Part shown: in pieces, positions 26,088 to 34,376 of the stretch | Layout of the letters: each line of letters begins with the position of its first letter | How positions within the stretch are numbered: the first letter of the stretch is position 1 | Translations under genes and position numbers: made by a program | The notes under the pieces: generated by a model | Databases searched by the model: none | What the model was told of the DNA's origin: nothing | The model's input: the letters and a program-made list of their open reading frames with translations, nothing else | From: Bacteroidales bacterium UBA7009 | Lineage (GTDB): Bacteria > Bacteroidota > Bacteroidia > Bacteroidales > Paludibacteraceae | DNA length: 64,000 bases | Direction: 5' to 3' | NCBI GenBank assembly: GCA_002449665.1 | Contig: DJXH01000027.1 | Coordinates: 142,147-206,146, forward strand

Positions 26088-26903
26088 TCAGAAAGTCTGT
26101 AGTTTCATTGTGCCGTCATCGCTCAAAGCAGCGTAGTAGAACTGCTTGAAGCAGTCGCCGAGTATTATCACTTCGCTGTTGTCCGTTATTCTCTCTTCCA
26201 CGGGTATGTGCCTGTGTCCGAAGACGTATAGGTCGGCGTGTCTTCCGTTGTTGTCGGCAGCCTGCTCTTCAAGGTATTTGCCGTAGAGCACAAGTTCTTC
26301 TTTGTCTTTACCTTTGTACGGACAGGGATGTTGCAGTTCTTTCAGTCGGCTTCGTCTTGCCCATTCGTAGCCGAAACTATCGCCCAACAGCGGCGGCAGC
26401 AGTCTGTAGATGTTTTGCGGCAGGGGGTGGTGGAAGAATTTGCGCAGGCGTATGAATGCGCGCACCCGCTTTTGGAAGTCGGCAGGCAGACTGCCTATTA
26501 GATCCGGCGGTATCAGTCCGTCGCCGTGAGCGAGGTACAAAGTCTTGCCGTATATGTGTGCATACTCCGGCTGACGGTGGACAACGGCTCCCGTCAGTCG
26601 CGCTATCAGTCCGAAGGTCCAGATGTCGTGGTTGCCGATAAAGTAATGCACCTCTATGCCCTTATCGTGAATATCTTTAAGGCATTGAATTATAGGAGTG
26701 TATTGCTTTTTAGAGCGTGGGAGAGTATTGCGGCGGAAGTGGTAGAAATACTCATACCAGAAATCGAATATATCACCGAGCAGATATATGGCATCAGCGT
26801 CTTTGCTTATGCTTTGCAGCAAATTTACTATACGTTGCTGATGTTTTTCGGGTTCTGCTATGACTCGCGAACCGAGGTGTGCATCGCTCAAAAAATAAAC
26901 CAT
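26088..26903 (-). CDS. lpxH: UDP-2,3-diacylglucosamine diphosphatase
   Basis: 271 residues from the ATG at 26903. An upstream in-frame ATG at 26924 would overlap the DUF59 gene by 20 bases; the inner start places the ATG one base after that gene's TAA and gives the standard N-terminus MVYFLSDAHLG. Metallophosphatase motifs are complete: SDAHLG, LLGDIFDFW, FIGNHDIW, LAHGDGL and FGHRHIP. It cleaves UDP-diacylglucosamine to lipid X in lipid A synthesis at the inner membrane. Confidence 0.92.
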   Translation of the reverse strand: MVYFLSDAHLGSRVIAEPEKHQQRIVNLLQSISKDADAIYLLGDIFDFWYEYFYHFRRNTLPRSKKQYTPIIQCLKDIHDKGIEVHYFIGNHDIWTFGLIARLTGAVVHRQPEYAHIYGKTLYLAHGDGLIPPDLIGSLPADFQKRVRAFIRLRKFFHHPLPQNIYRLLPPLLGDSFGYEWARRSRLKELQHPCPYKGKDKEELVLYGKYLEEQAADNNGRHADLYVFGHRHIPVEERITDNSEVIILGDCFKQFYYAALSDDGTMKLQTF

Positions 26904-26904
26904 C

Positions 26905-27216
26905 TTACAGAAATCCGAGTTCAAGTTTGGCTTCTTCCGACATCATATCTTTGCTCCATTCCGGCTCAAAGACTATGTTGACGTTCACTGTATTTATTCC
27001 CTCTACGTTGCCAACTTTCTGCTTTATGTCTTCTACGAGAAAGTCGGCAGCCGGACAGTTAGGCGCGGTGAGGGTCATATCTATATTGCATATATCGTCT
27101 TGCAAATCAATCTTGTATATAAGTCCGAGGTCATATACGTTAACCGGTATTTCGGGGTCAAAGACGGTCTTGAGCATCCGTAGTACCTCTTCTTCTGTTT
27201 CAAGAAACTCGTTCAT
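26905..27216 (-). CDS. DUF59/MIP18 family iron-sulfur assembly protein (SufT-like)
   Basis: 103 residues, a whole single-domain DUF59 protein. The family motifs DPEIPVNVYDLGLIY (residues about 20-34) and LTAPNCPAAD (about 49-58, with the conserved Cys54) are intact. Such proteins help mature Fe-S clusters in the cytoplasm. It overlaps nothing: lpxH starts one base after its stop, and the repeat protein gene ends 18 bases upstream of its start. Confidence 0.9.
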   Translation of the reverse strand: MNEFLETEEEVLRMLKTVFDPEIPVNVYDLGLIYKIDLQDDICNIDMTLTAPNCPAADFLVEDIKQKVGNVEGINTVNVNIVFEPEWSKDMMSEEAKLELGFL

Positions 27217-27234
27217 CTTTATCTTTCTTTCGTG

Positions 27235-28638
27235 TTACTGCTCCACTGTTCGTCCGAGCAGGTCATACTTCTTGTTGTTTACTATTATTATCACCCTGCC
27301 GTTTTCTATTGTTTTTATCGGGGTGGGGATTGCTATGGGGGCTGTCAGGTCTGTGGAACTGACTATGATAAACTGCTTTTCCTTTTTGTCGGCTGGCAGA
27401 TAGAGTTCGTTGCCGCTTTGTGTTACGGTCAGTGTCGCATACCCGGGTGCTATGGCGCGCAGTTCGTTCTCTGCCGACCATTCGAGGTTTTGTGTGTTGT
27501 CTATCTCATATGTTACGGGTAGTCCAGATGAGGCTTGAGCCTCTGCCGGTATTCGCTGTCTGAGGTACAATGTGTCAGGCAAGGCTGTGGTAAAACTTAT
27601 CGTTTGTCTTGCTTTGCTGACTGTAAGGCGGACGTTTATGGTGCTGTCGCAGCCGTATATGGATGTTGTCGTGCGTTTTATGTCATATTCTCCCGGCAGC
27701 AGGTCTTTGTATGTGGTGTCGGCTATGGTGAAAGTCTGTCCGTAGTATATGGTTGTGTCTATCCGTGTTGTGTAGCGCGGGTGTGTCATCACCGTCAGCG
27801 TCAGTATGGAGTCGCCCCCGGCGCGGTTGGTCAGAGTATGTCTGTCTTCTGTTGCCTTGGTGTAGGTCTTGCCGTTATACGAGCCGTTGTATGTGCCGTC
27901 GTTGTTTTGGCAAAGGTGCAGAGTGTCAGTACCGTACGTGCGTGGCAGGACTGTAAGGTACATCACCTCTATGCTGTCGCAGCCATATATGGTATGAAGC
28001 AGGTTAGCGGAGGTGAGGCGGTGAGTACCTGCGGGCAGGGTGGAGCAGCGGTGGAAATACCACTGTTTGGCTTCGCCTTGTTTGATGGTAGCGTAATACA
28101 CTTTCTCCACTGCGCTGTGGACATACACGCGGAAGGTTACTATAGAGTCGCCTTTGAGGTAGTTGCCGCCGCGTATGGTGACGGAGTTGGAGCCGTTGGT
28201 CTTATACCATCTGCCTGCCACCTCCACGCTGTCGCCCTTGCATATATGTGTCTCAAACTCGGCGTAGGTCGTAGGTCTGGCTTTGACGGTAAGTGTGTGG
28301 TTTACAACACTGTCGCAACCGTGTACGGATAGCAGTGAGTCCGTCCAAGTGAAAGTGCCGGCGGAGTTAAAACTGCGCCTGTGCCCCTTGTATATAAATG
28401 ACTCACCTCTATATATAGTGTCCTTCTGTGTCAGTGTGTAGCGGCTTGCATTGATGACGGAGAGTATGATGTCCGCTTGTCCCTGCTGCCGGACGGTGTA
28501 TGTGCCTGCCGTATAGTTGCGCCCGTTGTAGTTCACTATGCCGCCGTCGCAGACGTATGCGGTGTCGCGTGTCTGCGAGTATGCGGCAGTGCTTACCTGT
28601 AGTGCAACCAAAAGTAGTATGTACGACAGCCCTTTCAT
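27235..28638 (-). CDS. Secreted repeat protein with GCDS motifs and a short C-terminal sorting-like motif
   Basis: 467 residues. Signal peptide at 1-21 (ends TAAYS-QT). The body is a series of about five beta-rich repeats of 70-90 residues, each starting at a C or GxS-bearing strand and ending GCDS or GGDS followed by a hydrophobic strand and LTV (GCDSVVNHTLTV, GCDSIEVMYLTV, GCDSTINVRLTV). Such repeats are common in large Bacteroidota surface proteins. The last 25 residues (TIENGRVIIIVNNKKYDLLGRTVEQ) share a pattern with the C-terminus of the InlB-repeat proteins in this window. It sits between the M3 peptidase and DUF59 genes in the same direction. Specific function is unknown. Confidence 0.75.
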   Translation of the reverse strand: MKGLSYILLLVALQVSTAAYSQTRDTAYVCDGGIVNYNGRNYTAGTYTVRQQGQADIILSVINASRYTLTQKDTIYRGESFIYKGHRRSFNSAGTFTWTDSLLSVHGCDSVVNHTLTVKARPTTYAEFETHICKGDSVEVAGRWYKTNGSNSVTIRGGNYLKGDSIVTFRVYVHSAVEKVYYATIKQGEAKQWYFHRCSTLPAGTHRLTSANLLHTIYGCDSIEVMYLTVLPRTYGTDTLHLCQNNDGTYNGSYNGKTYTKATEDRHTLTNRAGGDSILTLTVMTHPRYTTRIDTTIYYGQTFTIADTTYKDLLPGEYDIKRTTTSIYGCDSTINVRLTVSKARQTISFTTALPDTLYLRQRIPAEAQASSGLPVTYEIDNTQNLEWSAENELRAIAPGYATLTVTQSGNELYLPADKKEKQFIIVSSTDLTAPIAIPTPIKTIENGRVIIIVNNKKYDLLGRTVEQ

Positions 28639-28653
28639 CTGACTTCTAACTTC

Positions 28654-30804
28654 TTACTTCTTTTTTATCCCGTCGCGTATCATCAGTGCTTCCACTGTCG
28701 GTTCGCCTCCACGGAAACGGCGGTAGAGAACCATCGGCCTTTCCGTTCCACCGCGTTCGAGTATGTTCTTGCGGAAACTGTCGGCTGCCTGTTTGTCGAA
28801 GATGCTGCCGTTTTTCTTCGCTGCCGCTTGGAACACTGCAAAAGCATCTGCATCAAGCACTTCCGACCACTTGTAGCTGTAGTATCCCGCTGCATATCCG
28901 CCGGAGAATATATGTGTGAAGGCTGCTTCCATCTGTGTCATCGGTATAGTCGGCACTACTTGCACTTGCTTCATCGCCTTGTTGCCGAAGTCCACAACGG
29001 CTTGCTCAGTGGTGATAGCGGCAGGGACGGCAAAAGGCTCCGTGAGCGTATGCCAAGCCATATCGAGGTAGCCGAACGAGAGTTGTCTTACGCAGGCGTA
29101 GGCAGCGTGGTAGGTGGCAGAGGCGTGTATGCGGTCTATCAGTTCTTGTGACATCTGCTCGCCGGTCTTATAGTGGCGGGCAAAGGTGTCGAGAAACTCC
29201 TTCTCGCCGAGGAAATTCTCGTTGAACTGCGAGGGCAGTTCCACAAAGTCACGTGGTACGGCAGTGCCGCTTTGACCGGCATAGTGGCAGCGTGTGAGCA
29301 TACCATGCAGGGCGTGTCCGAACTCGTGAAGGAAGGTCTCCACCTCGTCGTATGTGAGCAGTGCCGGTTTGCCTTCCTGTCCGTCAGTGGCAGGTACTGG
29401 CTTGGTGAAGTTCATCACGTTCACTATATGCGGACGGTGGTCTTTGCCTTTCTCTATGTATTGCGGACGGAAGTCGTTCATCCACGCGCCGCCGCGTTTG
29501 CCGTCCCGCGGGTGGAAATCTGCGTAATAAACTGCGAGGAACTTGCCCTTGCTGTCATATACCTCGTATGCCGACACTTCGGGGTTGTAGAGTTGTATCT
29601 TGCTGTTCTCTTTGAAGGTCAGTCCGTACAGGCGTTTGGCAAGTCCGAACACGCCTTTCTTCACGCTTTCGAGTTCAAAATACGGACGGAGCATATCGTC
29701 TGTGAGGTTGTACTTCTCGTTTTTAAGTTGCTTGGAGTAGTAGCTCCAGTCCCAAGGCATCAGTTGGGCATAGAAGCCTCTTTGGCGTGCGAACTCCTGC
29801 ATCTCTTTCACCTCCTCTATGGCTGTGGGCATATAGGCATCGCGCAGTTGGTCAAGCAGTTTAAGTACGTTCTCCTGTGTCTCGGCGCAGGTCTTGTACA
29901 GCGATTTCTCGGCGTAGTTGCGCTTGCCGAAGAGTTGTGCCAGTTCAAGTCGTGTGTTTACTATGTCTATGATTACCTGTGTGTTGTCGTATTCTCCTCC
30001 TATGCAGCGCGAGTTGGAAGCCATCCATATCTCGCGTCTGATGTCGCGGTTGCGGCAGTCTTCAAGTACGGGGATAAGCGTAGTAGGCTTGAGGTCAAGC
30101 AGATAGCCTGTTTGTCCTTTCTTCTCTGCGTTGGCGCGGAGGGTTGCTTTCGTGTCATCGCTCAGTCCGGCAAGGTCGTTCTCGTCCGTTACGAGCATTG
30201 TCCAAGCGTTGGTTGCTTTCAGCACATTCTGTCCGAACTGTGTGGTGAGCATACTAAGGCGTGAACTAAGAGCGCGGTACTGCTCTTTCTGTTCTTTATT
30301 CAGGTTGGCTCCGTTGTTGGCAAAACCTTCGTATATGTCTTCAAGCAGTTTGCGCTGGTCGTCGCGCAGTTTGAGTTGGTCACGCTTGTCATATACGGCC
30401 TTGATGCGCAGGAACAGCCCCTCGTTAAGGCGGATAGACGACGAGTATTCGGAGAGCATAGGTACGAGTTTCATCTCTATCTGCTGTATCTCATCGTCGG
30501 TGTCAGTGTTGGAGATGTTGTAGAAGCAGCCTTGTACTATCGACAGCAGTTCGCCCGAACGTTCGTATGCCTCAATGGTATTCGCGAAAGTCGGGGCTGC
30601 GGGGTTGTTCACTATCGCATCTATCTCCTGAAGACCCTGTTTTATGCCTTCTTCAAAAGCGGGCATATAATGCTCGGTCTTAATCTCGTTGAAAGGGTAA
30701 GTCCCGTGCGGGGTGTTCCAGTTCTTATAGTTGAAGAACGGATTGCCGGCTGCCATTGCTACTGCCGAAACGGCTATTGCTGCCATAGTCAGTAAGTGTT
30801 TCAT
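28654..30804 (-). CDS. M3 family peptidyl-dipeptidase (Dcp-like)
   Basis: 716 residues with an N-terminal signal peptide (cleavage near AMAAGN, about 20). The thermolysin-like zinc motif HEFGHALHGML is in the C-terminal third, preceded by LLTYDEVETFL, and followed by the SQFNENFLGE and HIFSGGYAAGYYSYKWSE segments of the family. It probably trims dipeptides from oligopeptide C-termini in the periplasm. It starts 12 bases after the T9SS type B protein gene ends and is 15 bases from the next gene, so it is within the six-gene run. Confidence 0.93.
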   Translation of the reverse strand: MKHLLTMAAIAVSAVAMAAGNPFFNYKNWNTPHGTYPFNEIKTEHYMPAFEEGIKQGLQEIDAIVNNPAAPTFANTIEAYERSGELLSIVQGCFYNISNTDTDDEIQQIEMKLVPMLSEYSSSIRLNEGLFLRIKAVYDKRDQLKLRDDQRKLLEDIYEGFANNGANLNKEQKEQYRALSSRLSMLTTQFGQNVLKATNAWTMLVTDENDLAGLSDDTKATLRANAEKKGQTGYLLDLKPTTLIPVLEDCRNRDIRREIWMASNSRCIGGEYDNTQVIIDIVNTRLELAQLFGKRNYAEKSLYKTCAETQENVLKLLDQLRDAYMPTAIEEVKEMQEFARQRGFYAQLMPWDWSYYSKQLKNEKYNLTDDMLRPYFELESVKKGVFGLAKRLYGLTFKENSKIQLYNPEVSAYEVYDSKGKFLAVYYADFHPRDGKRGGAWMNDFRPQYIEKGKDHRPHIVNVMNFTKPVPATDGQEGKPALLTYDEVETFLHEFGHALHGMLTRCHYAGQSGTAVPRDFVELPSQFNENFLGEKEFLDTFARHYKTGEQMSQELIDRIHASATYHAAYACVRQLSFGYLDMAWHTLTEPFAVPAAITTEQAVVDFGNKAMKQVQVVPTIPMTQMEAAFTHIFSGGYAAGYYSYKWSEVLDADAFAVFQAAAKKNGSIFDKQAADSFRKNILERGGTERPMVLYRRFRGGEPTVEALMIRDGIKKK

Positions 30805-30816
30805 ATTGTTTGTTGT

Positions 30817-32136
30817 TTATTTCTTGCCTTTGAGCAGGTTGACGGCACCTTTGAGTTTATATTTCACTCCGTCCGTGCCTATGGCTTCCACTATATAATA
30901 GTACGCGCCCTCTGTTGCCATCCTGCCGTTTATCCTGCCGTCCCAGCCCTGTGCGGGGTCGGAGGATGAATATATTTGGTGCTGCCAGCGGTCGAAGACC
31001 AAGATGCTGAACGTGGCTATAGAACGATATACCACCCTGAACTCGTCGTTCACGCCGTCGCCGTTGGGAGTGAAGATATTGGGTACGGCGAGCATTGACT
31101 CCTTGGCATCTATGTCAAACTCGTGTGTACATTCACACTCGGCTCTGTTGTGTACTTTGAGCGACACTTTGTATTTGCCCGACTCGTCAAACACGTAACG
31201 TGTTTCGCTCTCGGTGCGGGCTGTTATGGTTTGTTCCGACTTCTTTATCTCCCATAGGAAAAACTCGGCTGCCGGTGTGGCATTGGCGCGGAAGAGTATG
31301 TTCAGCGGAGCCGAACCGCTCAAGTCGTCCTCTTTTATCACTCTTTCGTTCTCGTTCTCTATCTCCGTTCCGCGCAGAGCGGTGTAGGCTCGCGGGATAA
31401 ATCCTATGGCTATGGGAACGATGTCGTCGCGCCTTATGAGCATAAAATCAGTGTCGTCGTATAATGCCTTTGCTATGTCGCAGCCGTGCACCTCTATGTC
31501 GGTGGGTACATACAGCGGATACTCAAGCGTTATCTTGTTGAGGTTGTCTGTGCTGATGGTGTCCGTTATCTCTGTTTCGTTCCACTTGGCTTCGGTGCTG
31601 TCGGCTGTGAGGTTGGTGTAAGTGATTGTTATCTCGCGTTCTACAGCGTGCTTGGCTCCGTTCGTGTCGCGGTATTCCATCGCGGGAATGTCTATTCGTA
31701 TGATTGTCGCTTCGCAACTGTTATCCGCTTTTATGCCGTGTCCTGCAAGGCGGTATTTCTTAAAGTCGAACACGGCTATCGTGTCCGCACCGTTGTCCGT
31801 CTTGGCTATGTAGGTCGCGCCGTCGGTAAGGTCGGAGAAAGCGTTGAATGTTCCGCCGCCGATAGGTGTACTCGTGTCAAGCGCATCATACCAGTAGGCG
31901 TTTTCGCTCGTGGTGAGCATCGCATCGTTAAGGTCTTCAAATATATACACTGCCCTAACGCCGTTCTCTCCCGGCATAGTGTATATGCGCGTACCAAGGA
32001 CGGTGGTAGGTGTTATCAGTTCGTCTGCTCCTGCTGCTATATTCACGCCGAATAGCAGCGAGATTAAAGAGAGGCAGACTGTTAATAACCTGCTGTATGA
32101 GGTTTGTATCATCGTATGTGTGCTGTGTAACTTCAT
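30817..32136 (-). CDS. Secreted protein with T9SS type B (gliding-associated C-terminal) sorting domain
   Basis: 439 residues. A signal peptide lies within residues 9-36; the second ATG at 32112 (MIQTSYSRLLTV) may be the true start. The C-terminal 90 residues form a classic CHU_C/type B sorting domain: VPNIFTPNGDGVNDEFRV, FSILVFDRWQHQIYSSSDP, WDGRINGRMATEGAYYYIVEA and the final LKGAVNLLKGKK. The centre has a PKD-like segment (AEFFLWEIKKSEQ...YVFDESGKYKVSLKV). It should be exported by the T9SS. It leads the six-gene minus-strand run and has a consensus promoter; a further promoter in the inverted-repeat element at 32.4 kb also points at it. Confidence 0.88.
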   Translation of the reverse strand: MKLHSTHTMIQTSYSRLLTVCLSLISLLFGVNIAAGADELITPTTVLGTRIYTMPGENGVRAVYIFEDLNDAMLTTSENAYWYDALDTSTPIGGGTFNAFSDLTDGATYIAKTDNGADTIAVFDFKKYRLAGHGIKADNSCEATIIRIDIPAMEYRDTNGAKHAVEREITITYTNLTADSTEAKWNETEITDTISTDNLNKITLEYPLYVPTDIEVHGCDIAKALYDDTDFMLIRRDDIVPIAIGFIPRAYTALRGTEIENENERVIKEDDLSGSAPLNILFRANATPAAEFFLWEIKKSEQTITARTESETRYVFDESGKYKVSLKVHNRAECECTHEFDIDAKESMLAVPNIFTPNGDGVNDEFRVVYRSIATFSILVFDRWQHQIYSSSDPAQGWDGRINGRMATEGAYYYIVEAIGTDGVKYKLKGAVNLLKGKK

Positions 32137-32163
32137 TATTTACTATGATAATCAATTAGCCCA

Positions 32164-32195
32164 CAAAGGTACGGCTTTTTACCTTTTTGTGCAAA
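32164..32195 (-). promoter_or_regulatory. Promoter of the T9SS type B protein operon
   Basis: Minus-strand TTTG at 32195-32192, 20-base spacer, TACCTTTG at 32171-32164, 27 bases before the first start codon. Confidence 0.8.
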
Positions 32196-32340
32196 TTTTT
32201 ACTTAATTTGGTAAAAAGAATGCGGTGTAAGGAAAAGAAAAGATGGTTGATTTTGCAGTGATGCAGTTTGTAGTGCGCGAGTAATTTTTCCCCTTTTGAG
32301 ATACCACTACTCTAAAAACGAATAGGCAACAAAAAATAGT

Positions 32341-32635
32341 GGTAGCAGATAAGGGTTCCCTTTTGCGATACCACTAATTCTTCTGGGTTTTTATCGGCGG
32401 CAAAGGTATTGTAAAAATTTTATTACTGCAAGCATTTTTGCATAAAATTTAACATTTTTGTATCGGTTTCGCCAAAATTCTATCATTTTTGTATTGTTTT
32501 TACCACGATTGATTATCATTTTGCTAACACTCGAGTGGGTTTATGTATAGAGAAAGTGTTTATAAAATGGTAGATTGTAAATGTTAAAATCGTAAATGTC
32601 TTCGGTAGCAATCAAGGGAACCCTTATTTGCTACC
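32341..32635. repeat. Putative invertible element A: two inverted 32-bp palindromic sites around a promoter
   Basis: Sites at 32341-32372 and 32604-32635 are each imperfect palindromes beginning GGTAGCA and ending TACC. As inverted repeats of one another they agree in the first 22 positions except one, sharing the core AAGGGTTCCCTT. Between them (231 bases, no gene) is a promoter firing left. A half-site (TTTTGAGATACCACTA) recurs at about 32294-32309. The same 32-bp architecture and a homologous promoter recur in element B at 40.1-40.4 kb. The arrangement suggests site-specific inversion; no recombinase gene is nearby. Confidence 0.55.
32401..32431 (-). promoter_or_regulatory. Promoter inside element A
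   Basis: Minus-strand TTGC at 32431-32428, 19-base spacer, TACCTTTG at 32408-32401. It fires left through site A1 toward the T9SS type B operon. Sequence around it resembles the promoter in element B in mirror orientation (both share a TGCAAGCATTTT stretch). Confidence 0.65.
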
Positions 32636-32702
32636 GCCGATGTCTTTATTTATACGTGTATGTGGGCGGATATATGTGTGAATATTCCTCAAAAAGTAAA
32701 CC

Positions 32703-32750
32703 AAAAGAACGCCTAAAAGAAAGTTAAACAGCGACCTTTGACATACTGAA
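32703..32750 (+). repeat. 48-bp leader repeat L1 with TTTGAC-type box
   Basis: Nearly identical to 40531-40578; both end GACCTTTGAC(A/G)TACTGAA and both lie about 100 bases past the right-hand site of an inverted-repeat element. The TTTGACATACTG box resembles the TTTGACATATTG segment of Bacteroidetes rRNA leaders. Confidence 0.65.
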
Positions 32751-32835
32751 CCAAGCGAAATCAAAACAACAAAAGTTTGTTTTTAGTTTCAAAAATTTGA
32801 ATTATTGGCAGAAAGTTTGAAATGTATTTCTTTGT

Positions 32836-33318
32836 TTGAACAATACCAATTCACATACCATAGACACCTACCTGCAATATCTGTGCAACGCATATCTTTA
32901 CTATCCCGTCAAGCGGTATGACATACGCGGTAATGAACTGCTTCGTATCGGACAGAAGTATTACTTTGCAGACATAGGGCTACGGCACACGCTTATCAGC
33001 CGTCGTAATGCCGACAGAGGAAGGGTATTAGAGAATATCGTTTACCTTGAATTGCTCCGCAGAGGTTATCAAGTGTTTGTCGGAATGGCAGGCGGAGGTG
33101 AGGTGGATTTTGTATGTATCCGCAACCGAGATATTGAATATTATCAAGTATCTGAAAGTGTGATTCATCCTGATACACTTACCCCTGAACTGACCCCACT
33201 GAATGCTATACGTAATCACTATCCTAAATATCTGCTTACATTGGACAACCAACCGCCTGTTGACTATGACGGCATTCACAGACTATATGCCATAGATTGG
33301 CTGTTGAAGGAAAAGTAA
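32836..33318 (+). pseudogene. C-terminal fragment of a DUF4143 AAA ATPase
   Basis: 160 residues from the ATG at 32836. The sequence is the C-terminal DUF4143 half of the common Bacteroidales AAA proteins: YLCNAYLYYPVKRYDIRGNELL, KYYFADIGLRHTL, RGRVLENIVYLELLRRGYQVFVG, then the PD-(D/E)xK-like EVDFV and the final YAIDWLLKE. The N-terminal P-loop half, about 240 residues in relatives, is absent, and the DNA upstream is leader repeat L1 rather than coding. It is therefore a truncated remnant, though an ORF with a plausible start remains open. Confidence 0.8.
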
Positions 33319-33355
33319 GTAGAAACCGATTTTACAACTCACTTTTGTTTGTTTT

Positions 33356-33380
33356 GACGGAGACACAATGTGCCTCCGTC
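33356..33380 (+). terminator. Weak hairpin after the DUF4143 fragment
   Basis: Eleven-base stem with one mismatch around AAT, 36 bases past the stop codon, followed by TCTTGTT rather than a pure T run. Confidence 0.4.
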
Positions 33381-33469
33381 TCTTGTTCCGGTATGCCATT
33401 ACAAAACATGCGATTGTAAAAGATCATTAAACCAACCCAAAAATACTAATCCATAAAACCCTTAAAACT

Positions 33470-33511
33470 ATGAAACCAAAACTATTCTCAATTTTCTTCG
33501 CATTAACAATG
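33470..33511 (+). pseudogene. Orphan signal-peptide remnant 1
   Basis: ATG at 33470 reads MKPKLFSIFFALTM then TAG at 33512, and a second TAG seven codons later. The start matches the N-terminus of the InlB-repeat proteins (MKKLFSIF) and of remnant 2, and the upstream AAACCCTTAAAACTATG resembles their leaders. It appears to be what is left of another member of this gene family. Between here and the PIN module only a second TTTGACATACTG box (33591-33602) is seen. Confidence 0.6.
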
Positions 33512-33637
33512 TAGCTGCCGGTAGTCGTGTAGCAGAGAATAGAATAGTTTTGACTGTGCCGCGAACACATTAAAACGCGCAAATTGACCTTTGACATACT
33601 GATATTACCGCAAAAAACAATATTTTTTGCACAAGCT

Positions 33638-33669
33638 CTTGTCTGTTAAACAAAAATGCCGTACTTTTG
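33638..33669 (+). promoter_or_regulatory. Promoter of the PIN module
   Basis: CTTG at 33638-33641, 20-base spacer, TACTTTTG at 33662-33669, 27 bases before the small ORF. Confidence 0.65.
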
Positions 33670-33696
33670 CAGCACATTCTTAAACGTAGAAACACG

Positions 33697-33804
33697 ATGG
33701 ATAATAAGAATTCAAAAGAAGAGAAAAAAATGAATCCCGTTTATGAGTATTTGATGAAACTCCGGGGACATGTGTTTGTAAACGATCCGATGCTTCTTGT
33801 TTGA
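33697..33804 (+). CDS. Short ORF before PIN toxin, candidate (possibly truncated) antitoxin
   Basis: 35 residues (MDNKNSKEEKKMNPVYEYLM, then KLRGHVFVNDPMLLV). Its TGA overlaps the ATG of the PIN protein as TGATG, the coupling typical of vapB-vapC. It is much shorter than usual VapB antitoxins and has no recognisable DNA-binding domain; the charged N-terminus could be what remains after deletion. Identity as an antitoxin rests on position only. Confidence 0.5.
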   Translation: MDNKNSKEEKKMNPVYEYLMKLRGHVFVNDPMLLV

Positions 33805-34223
33805 TGAGATATCTGATTGATACAAATATCTTCGTTTATATGATGGTTGAGCCGGATATGCTCAATCGTGATGTGGATGCATTGCTACGAGATTTTGATA
33901 ACCAACTCTATATTAGCATAGAGTCAATAAAGGAATTGGTTGTTGCATATCGTAACAAAGGTCTTTGGGGCAATGTCTGGCATTCTGAAGAAGATATGGT
34001 TCGTGATATTATGAATAGCAATATCTCAATTATTTCGTTGAAACCGGAACATCTTCTCACTTATGCAAAGATGGAAATTAACACGATGCAAGGGCATAAA
34101 GATCCTTCCGACCATATTATCATTGCACAAGCCATTACGGAGAAGATTCCCTTGATTTCCAGTGATACACGATTTGAGTTCTACAGGAAGCAAGGACTTG
34201 ACTTTATTTTCAACAAAAAATAG
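33804..34223 (+). CDS. PIN domain ribonuclease, VapC-like toxin
   Basis: 139 residues from the ATG at 33804 (a TTG three bases earlier is less likely). PIN acidic residues are present: D6 in LIDTN, E in SIESIKEL (about 43-46), and the C-terminal DPSDHIIIAQA and LISSDTRFEFY. Such proteins cut RNA and are held in check by an antitoxin encoded just upstream. Here the upstream ORF is only 35 residues. A hairpin terminator follows. The A+T content and location mark it as part of the accessory island. Confidence 0.85.
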   Translation: MRYLIDTNIFVYMMVEPDMLNRDVDALLRDFDNQLYISIESIKELVVAYRNKGLWGNVWHSEEDMVRDIMNSNISIISLKPEHLLTYAKMEINTMQGHKDPSDHIIIAQAITEKIPLISSDTRFEFYRKQGLDFIFNKK

Positions 34224-34268
34224 TTTTTAGTATAGGATAATCTTTTAGGGAAAGATTTCTTTTTTTTT

Positions 34269-34308
34269 AGCGGTAATATCAGTAATAGCGATATTACCGC
34301 TTGTTTTT
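34269..34308 (+). terminator. Terminator of the PIN module
   Basis: Perfect 12-base stem (34269-34280 with 34290-34301) followed by TGTTTTT. Confidence 0.8.
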
Positions 34309-34376
34309 GTGTCCGTTGAGCATCTATATGAACAGGAACTGAAACGGAACTGAACAGGAACAGCGGTGGGAGAACA

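Noticed and set aside
29173..30264. Open frame of 363 codons on the plus strand
   Set aside because: Antisense to the M3 peptidase gene, which has a complete zinc motif and signal peptide.
32292..32650. Repeated palindromes considered as a CRISPR array
   Set aside because: Only two 32-bp units occur, in inverted rather than direct orientation, with no regular spacers and no cas genes.
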